Shown here: positions 34,317 to 45,415 of the stretch, one piece after another
Numbering within the stretch: the first letter of the stretch is position 1
How the letters are laid out: each line of letters starts with the position of its first letter
From: Anisodus tanguticus
Lineage: Eukaryota; Streptophyta; Magnoliopsida; Solanales; Solanaceae
NCBI GenBank assembly: GCA_034509755.1
Contig: CM067555.1
Span: 45,776,255 to 45,840,254, forward strand
Direction: 5' to 3'
DNA: 64,000 nucleotides
Program-made: the position numbers and the translations under genes
The notes under the pieces: generated by a model
Seen by the model: only the letters and a program-made list of their open reading frames with translations
Told to the model about the DNA's origin: nothing
Databases searched by the model: none

Positions 34317-34554
34317 TGTAAGAATAATATTTTCCTCATCTTATTCCTCCACAATAATGTGATTAATATATAAAATTACACCATAAAGATTAGGAGAAGA
34401 TCATGCCTAAACATCTCCTTAATAATTGTGATAAGATTACCTATGATTGGTAATCTACCTATTCAATGTTTTACATGCTACCATATATACAAGATATTAA
34501 TTAATTACAATGATAATAATATTAAATCCAATATCACTAATTATTATTCTATCA
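34317..34554 (-). repeat. 5' LTR of copia D
   Basis: 238 bp, same length and ends as 29723-29960, followed by the ATTAT target duplication. Confidence 0.9.
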
Positions 34555-34559
34555 ATTAT

Positions 34560-35838
34560 GTTAACTAACTTTTGAAATTGAGTTAGACATAAGATTGCAT
34601 TCTTTAACTGTCAATACTATCGTCATTTTGTTTCACTCATTAATTTGTGGTGGGTAGGTGGGGGTTAAGGAGTAGGTTGAGGCTGAGGGAATGAATTTAG
34701 CCCTACTTCTTATCAATTTCTATTACTATAATACTAAAATATGAGATTAAGAATCATTGGACACTTTTTCTCCTTTTTTTTTGTGTTGCTTATTCTTTTT
34801 ACCTCTTGAATCCAATGAAATTTGAGAACTTTTCTTTACATGCATTGCACCTCGAAGCAAGGACGATTAAAAAATTTATATTATACACATAAGATTAATA
34901 TAAAAATCTAGATTCGAAAGCATAATTCATTCATTCACAGCTTCGCCACTCTGAGGATCGAGTTACTACGCTCTTGAAATCTCGTAAATTCGTTGTTTTG
35001 AATTAGAATGTTCCCCGATGAAAATCTTAACTCCGACACTTAGAGGTAGAGTTAGAGACCAAGGTACGAGTTCAATCGAATAAGTAACTTTGTTCTAAAT
35101 ATTATATTTATCTTAACAAAACCATTCAATATGTACACATTACTTTTAGAGCCCAATAACTTAAAATGATTAGAATTCTAAACCCATAAATTTTAAATTC
35201 AGACTCCATATCTACCGACAATACACAATTAAATTACGATTGTAACATTCTAAAATTAAAAAAACGTGCTCACTTTAGTATGGATGATGGGTTGAACTTT
35301 ACAGGACATATTGCTTTTTAGCAAAGAACGATTTTGCCAATAACAATTGATAGGCATTATATCAAGTGGATGACAACCTTTTTGTTGGCTGGTGGGTACT
35401 GTTATAAATCATCACACAAACCCTAAGCACTTGTGCAGAAATTTCTTTAAAGGTGTTTAAATTTAGCACATATATATATATATATATATATAGTAATTTT
35501 TGACTTATATTTTTTTTTATAGATGGTGTTAGAATTTTACTGAGATTCAAAATACTTATGAAGTACACACGGAGAAGCCAAGAAGATTCGACATCTATTA
35601 TATATACAAAAAATATAATTTTAACCTTGTATACACATTGCACTTTTCTATAAGAGTATTCAAGGTTTTTTCTAGATAGTATGATTTTTTATATAGGTGA
35701 AGCCATAAATTTCACGTAGCGCATTCAAAATATAAAGAATATATATATATATATATATATAAATAATTTTGACCTTATATATGTTTAGTCACTATGTTCT
35801 TAACCATAAAATAAAATAAAATGTATATAAGCAATAAC
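34560..35838. other. intergenic, AT-rich, two (TA)n microsatellites
   Basis: TA repeats at about 35470-35492 and 35739-35760. No gene or element end is recognised. Confidence 0.6.
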
Positions 35839-35916
35839 GTTAAAATTGAAAGGCTTATAACTTTCTGGAGAAGCTTTCTTTCTCTCTCAGCGCACGATAG
35901 CATATCAGGCGCATCC

Positions 35917-36573
35917 ATGAGGAAGAGAGCAAGGAACCCATCAATGAAAGCATCAATGGCCATGGAATCCAAAACAAAAGCTACAATGCAACACAAGAAG
36001 AAGGAAGCACCGGTTACTCAACCCAATTTGAGTACCGGTGAAACCCTAAGAAGTGATGAACTAGAGATGGAGCAGACAGAGAGCCAAACAAAAGAGGCTA
36101 GACAAGAATCACAAATACAAAACAAGGAAGACAATGAGGTAGATGAAAACCCCAAAGAAGCAGCACGAAAAGACAATGGCAAAAACAAGACCAAAACCTT
36201 AGAAGACTGGGAACATGAGATGAATGTATCTGGAAGCTCAAGGAAGAGTTCATGGGCAGACGATACAGAAGCACAACCAACAATAAAGAAATGAAGCCTC
36301 ATAGGCAAACCATTGATGGTGGATAATCATACAGAAAAGAAGATGAGACTCAGTTTTGCAAGATTGTTGATTGAGGTGGACATGAAAGCTACATTACCTG
36401 ATAAAGTATATTTCAGGAATGAAAAAGGAAATTTAGTAGAACAGAGGATTCAGTATGATTGGAACCAACTTTGTGTTAATCAATGTCAAAAATATGGACA
36501 TAAAAAAAAAGAATGCAGAAAAAAGAAAGATCAGGGACCAAATACAAAAACAGGGGAAGGCAAAGGTACATAG
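35917..36573 (+). pseudogene. LINE ORF1 (DUF4283/zinc-knuckle), internally deleted
   Basis: The N-terminal part (ATG 35917, stop 36292-36294) is a charged Lys/Glu-rich leader ending WADDTEAQPTIKK. Directly after it the sequence reads LIGKPLMVDNHTEKKMRLS, FARLLIEVDMK and a knuckle CQKYGHKKKEC, the C-terminal half of the plant L1 ORF1. The RNA-recognition-like DUF4283 core normally between these parts is missing, implying an internal deletion at about 36292 with a change of frame. ORF1 proteins bind the LINE RNA. Remnants of a basic tail continue to about 36900. Confidence 0.78.
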
Positions 36574-36896
36574 GAGGTAACACAAACAGATATGGAGGTA
36601 AGAGATGATAAGGGGAAGGAAAAATGAATGAGTACACAACAAACCAATAGGGTGATGAGGAAAAACAACTAGATGGATTACACCTTTTAATCCTAGAAGG
36701 AATACAATACAAAGAAATAAAGCTGGAAAACAGAAATCAGATCAACAACATGGAGCCAGACATAATAGACAAGTAAGCCCAGAAAGACAAGGTGAGAAGC
36801 ATAACCAAACTTTTAAACTATTGAATGACAAGTTTCCAGTAATACAAATGAGATCAAGTGGAACTCAAAAAGGGGAAGGCATAAATAACTCACACG

Positions 36897-39800
36897 ATGG
36901 ACATGCATAACATCATGTGCTGGAATTAGAGATGACAGTGGATCCTGGACCCGATCCGGATCCGGTGGATCCAGATCCGTTTTATAGGATATGGATCTTC
37001 AAAATTTGGACCCGACAGATTCAGATCGGACCCAGATCCATTTTTGACGGATCAGATTTGGATCTTGTATTTGAGATCCGTATCCGATCCAGATCCGACC
37101 AGTGGATCCATTTTTTATTAAATATATTCATAATCTATAATGTAATTTTATAAGTATTTTCTTAAAATTGCTAAGCACATCCTTGCAAGTTTAATTCTCA
37201 AAACAAGTTTAATTTATCCCCGCGTTAACTCAAAAACCAAAAAATAAAGAAGTAACTTCGATAATAAAATCAATGTTATATTAGTGAATGACTAACATCT
37301 CCATAGACAAGTAGTTAAAAATATATTCACTTCATTTGTGAAGATTCCAAGCACATGCAAGTTTTGCATTGTGGAAATACTAGTCAGCATTTCCACAACT
37401 ATTGTCATTGTCCAACATTTTCAATTAATAGCTCACAATCAAAACGAGACAACGAACAAAATATCTCATATGAACATTTCAAAATTGAAACACAGTAAAT
37501 TGTTAGCTAAGTAAAAATCGTTTGTCAGTTCAAAAAAAATTCTTAGCAAGGCAAATTTTTTTACATGTGGATCCAGATCCGATCCGTGGACCCGGTGGAT
37601 CCGAATTTGGATCTGATTTTTATGGACCCGATGGATCTGAATCCGGATCTAGATTCAGGTATGAAAAATAGATCTGGTCCATATCCGATCCGTTGCCATC
37701 CCTAGCTGGAATGTTAGGGGTTGAATGCCCCTAACAAAAAAATGAGGTAAAGCTCATTTGCAATAAGAGTCCATTGGGTTGATGGGAATAGTAGAAAATA
37801 AAATAAAGAGTAAAAATATTGATAAGGTTGCAAGGCTGATGTTTGATGGATAGAAATATATAACCAATCAAGATCAAGAGACCTGATATGTTCAGAGTAC
37901 ATCAAGTAAGTAGCAATGCACAAGTCATAACATGTCAAGTAATGAACATAAGTCTACAGAAGACATTCATACTGACAATGGTTTATGCTTTTAATATTAA
38001 GGAAGAAAGAAAAAAATTATGGCAATATCTGGGCATGGGAAGTGGAGGTACAAATCAACCATGGATTCTAATGGAGGATTTTAACTCAGTATTAAACTTG
38101 GATGACAGGATAGGAGGTAATGAAATCAGTATAACAGAAATTCTGGATTTCAAGAAATGTGTAGAACAATATAAGTTGATAGAATTACATTTCATGGGAA
38201 TAGGTACACTTGGAATGATAAAAAAAAAAGAGAAAGAAGAATATACTCAAAAATTGATTGGGTGGGATTAACAATGAGTGGCTAAATAACGTGCAAGCAT
38301 TTAGTGCACAATTCCTATCCAGAGGAATAAGTGACCATAGTCCAATAAAAGTAGCTTTAGTTGAAAAATCAAAAAGATCTAGACAACCATTCAAATACTG
38401 TAATATTTGGGCTTGTCTGGATAAGGTGAAGGGAGTATGACAACAAAATATAGAGGGATGCATGATGATGGGAGTTGCTAAAAAATTAAAGTGGATGAAG
38501 AAGGAAATTGAATGGGGAACATTTTAGAAATATAATTGTAGAAGTAGAGGAAGATAGACTGACACTGGAAAAAGCTCAAAAAGAACTACAAGCATGGCCA
38601 TTGGATAAAAAAGGCAACAAACTGAAAGAAAAACTACATCAAATTCAGAAGATTATCATACCTGGTTGAGGCCTTCTTACAACAAAGAAGTAAGATTAAT
38701 TGGATTAAACTTGGAGATGATTGTACCAAATATTTCTTTTCAGTAATAAAGCACTCTCTGACTATAGATTATCATACCATAGCCAACATTTTTGTAGAGT
38801 ATTACAAAGACATGTTGGGGAAGAAAGCGGAAGGTAAAGAGAAGGCATGCAATCTATTCTTGAAAAATGGCCACACTCTGACTATAGAAGAACAACTTGA
38901 GCTGATAAAACCTTATACACCCAAGGAAGTGAAGGAAGCAATATTCAACATTGGGAGAAATAGAAGTCCTGGATCATATGAGTATGAAAGTGGATTCTTC
39001 CAAGATGCATGGGGAGTAATAGGAGAATATATGACCAAAGTTGTATTAGAATTCATGGAGAATGGGAAGATGTTGAAGCAAATCAATGCCACCATCATCA
39101 CACTGATCCCTAAGGTACAAACACCACATAATGCTAGTCAATTTAGACTTATATCTTGTTACAATGTAGTATACAAATGCATTTCAAAAATGATTTGTGT
39201 AAGACTAAGAAAAACATTAAAAGTACTAATAGCAGAAAACCAAGCAGCATTTGTGGAGGATAGATCACTAATTCATAATGTATTAATATGTCATGATTTA
39301 CTATGACCCTATACTAGAAAGACATCCCTTAGATGTATGATGAAAATTGACTTAAGGAAAGCTTATGACATGGTTAGATGAAAATTCATTGAGGAAGCAT
39401 TGAGAGGGTTAGGATTTCCAGAACCATTCACAAAGTTAGTCATGACATGTGTTACATCTTTCACTGTACCATAAAATTATATGCCTATATAGTAGCATGC
39501 AACGGAATGCAGTTATTTCTGACGGATAGCTATGTTAGCTAGGCCACATGCCTGATCAGGGTTTCCATCCGAACCAGAACAAGAAAGAGCTCATAACCAC
39601 TGCTTGTGAACAACTTTCCTCAACCACTTTTACAGTGAAGGTAAATGGAATGGGGTATAGGTACTTTGCAGGACAAATGGGCCTTAGACAAGGTGACCCT
39701 TTGTCACCACATTTGTTTGTAATTGTGATGAAATACTTATTAAGAATACTTAAAAATATGAGTGAATTACCAGATTTTAGATACCATCCAATGTGTAAGA

Positions 39801-41132
39801 CCACACAGTTAACATATTTGGTATTTTTTGATGACCTAATGATATTCTGTAAAGGTAATATGGTATCTGTGTCTAGAATCATGGAGGCACTTGATCATTT
39901 TAATAAAATCACAGGTTTGGAGGCAAACTGTGAAAAATCTAATATATGCATAGCTGGAGTGGAAAATGTAACTCAACAAAGTATACTACAAAGGACTGAA
40001 TTTACACTTGGAAAACTACTAATCAAATATCTTGGATTACCTCTATCATCCAAGAAATGGAGTATAATGAAATGCCAACAATTGGTAGATAGAATCACAA
40101 ACAGAATTAAGAATAGTTACTGCAAACAACTATCTTATGCAGGTAGATTACAAGTTATCAATTATGTGTTATTTTCCATTTACAACTTTTGGGTTGCTGT
40201 TTTCATTCTACCCCAAAGAGTATTAAAAGAAGTAGACAGGAAATGCAATGAATACTTATGGTTTGGAAATATGGAAAAGAGGAAAATGTCACTAATGGCT
40301 TAGGATGCAGTGTGTGTACCTAAGAAATGTGGTAGGTTAAACATCAAATGCAGTAGAAATTGGAATATTGCTTCAGTAGGGAAATTACTGTGGCAAATTG
40401 CATGCAAAAAGGATGTCTTATGGTGAAATGGGTACATGAAGTGTATATGAAAATATGTAATGACATATGGGATCACAAACCTACACAAGATAGTAGGTGG
40501 TATTGGAGGAAAATAAATTCCATCAAAGAGAAGATGAGAACTTGGTACTGCAATGGACAATATAAGCTAACAACAAATGAGAAGTATTCTGTGATCAAAA
40601 GTTATCTTAGCATGATGGGTACAATGATAAAGATGGAAGAGGCTGACCTAATATGGAACACTATAATGCTACAAAAGCAGAGATTCATATTATGGTTAGC
40701 TTACAAAAACAGATTACAAACAAAGAAGAGACTCATTCCAGTGGAGGATACAAAGTGCAGATTATGCTCTACAGGAACTGATGAAACCCAATCACATCTG
40801 CTTGGAAGCTTTAAATGAAATACAACACTAAAAGAAGAAGTACCAAAATGGCTGGGCATAACAATCAGGCAGAATGAAGTGAAAGCAAGAATAGAGTGGA
40901 TAAAAAAAGACATTGGAGACAATTCAAGAAGGAAACCGTTGCAGTAGTAGGGGGAGCCATGATATACTATACATGGCAAGCAAAAAAAAAGGATGATATT
41001 GAAGAATATAGAAACGATGTAAGGGTTATAAGTAACCAAATACAGTCTGAACTTTGTACTAGGATTGAGGTAGTCAAATGCTCTAGAAGGGCATTTAAAT
41101 GCATATATTGGATAGAACAAATTTGTAAATAG
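36897..41132 (+). pseudogene. LINE ORF2 (endonuclease, reverse transcriptase, zf-RVT)
   Basis: Begins MDMHNIMCWN at 36897; the endonuclease motif WNVRGLNAP is split by the MITE after WN and resumes at 37705. Endonuclease continues with WILMEDFNSVLNLDDRIGG (38060-38115) and SDHSPIKV (38330). RT blocks: NASQFRLISCYNVVYKCISK (about 39130), AENQAAFVEDRS, GLRQGDPLSP (39680), and the active site LVFFDDLMIF (about 39820), where the family has FADD; both Asp are kept. The zf-RVT end is at about 40680-40810 (RLCSTGTDETQSHLL). At least five frame breaks occur, plus about 150 bp of foreign-looking sequence near 39455-39610. ORF2 would nick DNA and reverse transcribe the LINE RNA; this copy is dead. Confidence 0.88.
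36927..37704. mobile_element. hAT-type MITE 2, 778 bp, in LINE endonuclease
   Basis: A perfect 8-bp duplication, GCTGGAAT, lies at 36919-36926 and 37705-37712. Inverted ends are TAGAGATGACAGTGGATC and TAGGGATGGCAACGGATC. The outer 150 bp on each side are packed with GGATCC/GATCCGGATC words; the middle is AT-rich without coding capacity. Removing it restores the LINE codons for WNVRGLN. Confidence 0.94.
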
Positions 41133-41294
41133 TCAAATAGTTGATATGTGCTATTTGTTTAATTCTAGATGATTAACTACACCTTTAATAATAAGGGTAG
41201 TAGTTAATTGAAAAGTGCTTTCAAAGTGTAATTATTTTTTACAGTAATGGTAATACTTTACAGTTGTTTACCAAAAAAAATGTTAAAATAGAAA

Positions 41295-41677
41295 CAAAAA
41301 TTTATTTTGAGTGTCCTTAAGAAATTTAATTCCCTTACAGTACCCGAGGTGTTGAAATATTTTTTTGCACGATAGAATGAAATACCTTTACCGGAATAGC
41401 GGTACCTCAAAATTGGAGGCAAGGTCGGCACCCGAAGCCGAGTCGAGTGAGCAACGACAGTGCAAAGGCTTGCCTTGTTCCCCATTATTTAAGCTAGTGT
41501 AGAAGTGCTTTTCTATTTATATTCAATAAGTTCTTCTCCTTTCTATGAGGTCGGACAAACCCTTCGCATTTCTAATTCTGATTCTACACATAATATAATT
41601 TTTGATAAAGATTTTTCAACTAATTTATCCTTCATTGTATGTGGCTACGACAACCACACACTTTATTCATCTTACTC
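41295..41677. other. intergenic, no feature recognised
   Basis: Unique-looking sequence between the LINE and the SINE. It contains a GC-richer patch (41340-41480) without a supported gene. Confidence 0.5.
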
Positions 41678-41689
41678 AAGAATTGAGAG

Positions 41690-41955
41690 ACATGTTGTCC
41701 CACGGGGCATAGCTGGATGACAAATGATAGGAACTTAAAATCCAGCTGGAGGCTGCAGCGTGAGTTCGAACCCTGGTGAGAGCAATTTGCTCTTTTCTGG
41801 GGTAGGACCTTGTAGGTGATATCAATTGCTCTGTTCTCAAACCCTGATCATTCAGGCACATCCCGCGATTTACTGGTAGTAGTGCTGAGGGATCGAAACT
41901 ATTATGTCTAAGAATAGTCTGGCGTAAACCGAAAAACTGGATATCAAATCAAAAA
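41690..41955 (+). mobile_element. tRNA-derived SINE with 12-bp TSD
   Basis: A perfect duplication, AAGAATTGAGAG, lies at 41678-41689 and 41956-41967. The insert has a tRNA-like head (GCATAGCTGGATGAC as A-box region, GAGTTCGAACCCTGG as a strong B box about 50 bp on) and an A-rich tail (ATCAAATCAAAAA). The body includes GGCACATCCCGCGATTTAC and GTGCTGAGGGATCGAAACT. At 266 bp it may be full length. Confidence 0.88.
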
Positions 41956-41967
41956 AAGAATTGAGAG

Positions 41968-42715
41968 CCCTGTTTGTCCACCTAAAATATACCTATTTGG
42001 CATACGTTTTTTGTGGGGATAAATTGATAGTTACTAGCTGCCAAGTACAGTGAAAAACTTTGTGGAAACACAAGTACCCCACAATATAAAGGATAATAAA
42101 ATTCTTCATGATATAATTGGTTTCACCTGGCAAATGATATGGGATCGATAAAATGCCACTCAATTTGGAGATGATTCCATAATGTACTGTCCCTATTTGA
42201 ATGAATGAAATTAATCATGTACTAGCAAAGAGTGTTTGGTTTGACTTTTCTATAGCAAATAAACATTGCTTCTGATATTAAGTTTCGACCCGCACAAAAA
42301 GCGTAACCGATGATTCCCACTATTTCAGAAAGAGACTTGGTGGACTAGATATACATATGAAGATACATATTATATGCATCTAGATGGAAATACCCTATGC
42401 ATGAAGCTTCATAATTTCATTCAAATATATGATTTGTACTTATTCAATATATAAAATTTGAACCAGAGCTACAGAATCTGAATGAACCTATAACAAGTAC
42501 TTTAAGTCCTCAACCTAATTAAGGTACATGAAGGGTTTTAAAGATGGATTTAATTTATTGCACAATACAAATAGTATAACATATTATAGCAGGTCACTTA
42601 TATTATTTTTCAAATAATTAATTTTACTTGTTATGGGCAGGTGCCTTAAGTTCTCTTTTAGACGTTTGTAATATGATGTGTTCTTTCGGCTAAGGTCTTT
42701 TGGAAACATTCTTTC
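41968..42715. other. intergenic, no feature recognised
   Basis: AT-rich. No supported reading frame or repeat end. Confidence 0.55.
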
Positions 42716-42806
42716 TATCTCCAAAGTAGGGATAAAGTCTATATACACTCTATCATTTTCAGATCCATTTATGAAATTGCATTAAGTATATTATTGTTGT
42801 TGTTAT
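42716..42806 (+). mobile_element. SINE/RTE 3' tail with TTG repeats
   Basis: ATCTCCAAAGTAGGGATAAAG followed by a degraded TACACTCTA...GAAATTGCATTAAGTAT and (TTG)n. The LTR element F inserted within its TTG tail; the rest of the tail continues at 49285 (GTTATTGTTC). Confidence 0.65.
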
Positions 42807-44064
42807 TGTTGGAAATTTGCCTTTGGCGGGAGTTGCGACCGACCAACTTTAACGGCTTAAACACTAGTGTAACGTATGTTGGAGAATCCGGTTCTTCACA
42901 CATGCATGATCTACTAAGTACGTAGATAACCGTAGGGCCAAGAATCGTCAAATTTCATTGAGAAATGAAAGAGATATTGGTTCACGAAGTAAGGTGTTTG
43001 AAGCATGGAAAGTGTGGTATTGTGTGTAATTCTCCCACATCGGTAGAGGAAGAAAGAATTGTTGTGTATATAAGACTCGAAATTGGTTTGGGGTTTGGGA
43101 CCCCAAGGGGTATCCCATGTGTTTAAAGGAGGGAGGACCTAGATGTGCTTCGGTTCGAGGAAAGACCACACGCGCGCCGCCGCCGCCCGCCCGTCCGGTC
43201 CGGTTCCGGTTCCGAGTTCCGGGTTCTCGGGGTTCACGGGTCACGGGTCACGGGTCACGGGCTGTGGGCTGTGGGCCTTCTGATATTATCTTTTTGGGCC
43301 GAAAAACTTTGCCGAAGTACGCTTGATCCCGTGTTTCGGATGTGCGCTTTGGACCGAGAATTCTTTCGGATGTACGGTTTGGTCCCCGAAGTTTCAAGAT
43401 GTACGGTTTGGTCCCCGAAGTTTTTCGAAAGTTGGAATTTCGACAGTCAAAGCGTAAACGTCCAAGCTCTCAATTCAGCCATTTATTTTGGCTGAATTAC
43501 TCCTCCTATAATGGCCAAAACAGGTTGGTCTTTCACCATTTATGTTGGTGACTTTACTACCTCCATAATGGCCATTATTTGGCTATTATGGAGGCGAGTT
43601 TTCAGGCAGTTTTTCAGCCCCTCCTTCACCTATATAAACACCCCCTTACACCATTGTTGAGCACACTTGATATGCACGAAAATACACAACCGTAAAAAAA
43701 TCTTCTTCCTACAACTTCCAAGCATCATTTCGTTACTCAATATTCTTCACGGTAGCTCTTGAGTTTCCTTTGCTCAAGGGTTCCATTGCTTTGTTTTATC
43801 TTGGGAGACAAATTGTCCAGGACGTATAAAGGATACATACGGGGCAATATTGTCTTAAGGACAGAGTGCTACACTCGACTCAAGATAAACCGCTTTCCAT
43901 TTTTCGCTTTCAACAAAATCGTAATTCCAGTTTTGTTGTTATATTGTAATTTTCAGATTTCTAGTTGAATTATTGAAATCTTTATTTATCCTTTCGAATA
44001 CTTGTAATAGTTAAATACTTCCCGTACTGCTTTATAAAGTACCATAGAGCAAAATCTCCCAACA
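42807..44064 (+). repeat. left LTR of element F
   Basis: 1258 bp, TGTTGG...CCAACA ends. It contains a GC-rich block of CCGGTTC and CACGGGT words (43190-43275) and a CTATATAAACACC TATA box near 43630 that probably sets the transcription start. Confidence 0.92.
43630..43638 (+). promoter_or_regulatory. TATA box of element F LTR
   Basis: CTATATAAA in the left LTR; the identical word sits at about 48849 in the right LTR. A second TATA-like site, GTATATAAG, is at about 43065. Confidence 0.55.
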
Positions 44065-44107
44065 AATTAAGACAAGATCGTATTGTAATACTATTAGTGT
44101 TCGAAAG

Positions 44108-44404
44108 ATGTCGGTCAAAAGTTGTGTGACAAAATCTGGATATGGAAATGGTTTTCTGGTAGAAGAGAGTGATGATGATGAACGTGTTCATGGTGTCACC
44201 GCTACCAAGACTGGTGGAAACAAGCGCTCTCGAGAGCTTGAGGATGTCAACTGGGACAAGAGGAGAAGACTGAAGATGTACTTCTATCTTGCAGCAGAAG
44301 GCCTGTATCTGTCCCAGACAAAAGATCCGAATAATGGTAAGAAGGAACTGGACACTCAGTTTGATGAAGTGACTGGAGTGAGCCAGAATCCGAAATTGGG
44401 ATAA
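44108..44404 (+). pseudogene. eroded copia gag N-terminus, 98 codons
   Basis: Starts MSVKSCVTKSGYGNG and contains KRRRLKMYFYLAAEGLYLSQ, which resembles the RWKQRVLFWLTTLGL region of Tork-lineage gags. It ends after VSQNPKLG where the family protein continues for several hundred residues. It is the longest intact frame in the element; whether it is translated is unknown. Confidence 0.55.
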
Positions 44405-44785
44405 GTAGTTTTTCTTACTTGTCAAGAATAAAGATTAAATGATGTCTGATTAAAAATTGATTAAAGTAGGAGGAATATGAAAATAATTTATATTCCTTAC
44501 GCTTTAAAGGAAAAAAATCAGAAGTTTAATCTCATCTTCTTTCCCGTTTAAAGATTGGATTTTGTAAACGACTTAAAAAGATCCGTTCTTTTAAGTGTAA
44601 TGATTAAAAGTGTGTAAAGTATGTTCGCACATACGATGGAGAGAGATCCACTAATCGTGCGAAAAACTCGTTACCACTCTTAAGTAAGCGCCAAGAATTA
44701 TCTCGGGCACCAATCTTAACGGAAGGAGTCTAAAAGCTAAAGACGTTGAACTGTCATACTTGGCGAAGATCCTTCATAGGATAAT

Positions 44786-45065
44786 ATTGGACACTCGGTC
44801 ATATAAAGCCTCCGGCGACGGCGGAGTGGGCCAAAATTCCTTTGATATGATGATATTGGACACTCGGTCATATAAAGCCTCTCGGGCGACGGAGTGGTGC
44901 CGTAATTCATTTCATAGGAAAGGTAATGGACACCTAGTAAGGTGGGCCGAGTTTCCGTGTCTTAAATGATCGAAGGCCTAAAGAAAGGCGGTGAAGAAAT
45001 TGGACACTCGGTCACGCAAAGCAACCGCAGGTGGGCCGGAGTATCGCGATCACATATGATCCGGT
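44786..45065 (+). repeat. four diverged ~70-bp tandem repeats
   Basis: The motif ATTGGACACTCGGTCA (variants) recurs at 44786, 44855, 44925 and 44999, each followed by a GGCGACGGAGTGGGCC-like block. Spacing is 69, 70 and 74 bp. It lies between the gag remnant and the pol remnant of element F. Confidence 0.8.
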
Positions 45066-45415
45066 TACACCCTAACCACGGGCAAGAGGTTGTTCATGTG
45101 AAGCAACGCCACCTCTAAAGTAGAAGGGGCCGGAGAGGTTGTCCTCAATAGGACTTCGGGGAATGAGATCACTCTAAAATGAGGTGATACATGTCCCTAA
45201 CTTGGTTTAAGGGACGCCGTTGGTCAAGCTAGTTTGAGACTAGTCCAATAGGTCTATAATAACTAAGAATGGTACAGTACGTCTGTAGCCAAATGAATGA
45301 TATATTTGTAATCCGTGCATCTATGCCATCATAGATTAAGACACGTTAAATAGCAAGTCATTCAAAAGCTAACGATGTTGAGATTGTTGCCTTCTGTCGA
45401 CATAAACCCTCAAAA

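Larger units (their letters stand above)
29723..34554 (-). mobile_element. complete copia element D with ATTAT TSD
   Basis: Two 238-bp LTRs (TGTAAGAATAATATT...ATTCTATCA), a primer site, gag, pol and polypurine tract are all in place. A perfect 5-bp duplication, ATTAT, occurs at 29718-29722 and 34555-34559. It is related to elements A and C through its gag but has different, shorter LTRs. By eye the two LTRs differ at roughly a dozen positions, so the insertion is not recent. Confidence 0.93.
35852..41281 (+). mobile_element. near full-length L1-type LINE
   Basis: Contains ORF1 and ORF2 remnants in the L1 order and ends in an A8 tract at 41273-41280. Flanks GTTAAAATTGAAA (35839-35851) and GTTAAAATAGAAA (41282-41294) match at 12 of 13 positions and look like the target duplication. 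It starts GGCTTATAACTTTCTGG, some 65 bp before the ORF1 ATG, suggesting a complete 5' end. A hAT MITE (36927-37704) lies inside. Confidence 0.82.

Noticed and set aside
35470..35760. TA-repeat tracts as a possible origin or matrix attachment region
   Set aside because: Simple microsatellites; nothing else supports a function.
43145..43495. 116-codon Arg/Pro-rich frame in the element F LTR (and its copy at 48361-48771)
   Set aside because: Caused by the CCGGTT/CACGGGT minisatellite; the copies in the two LTRs differ by frame, so no coding constraint.
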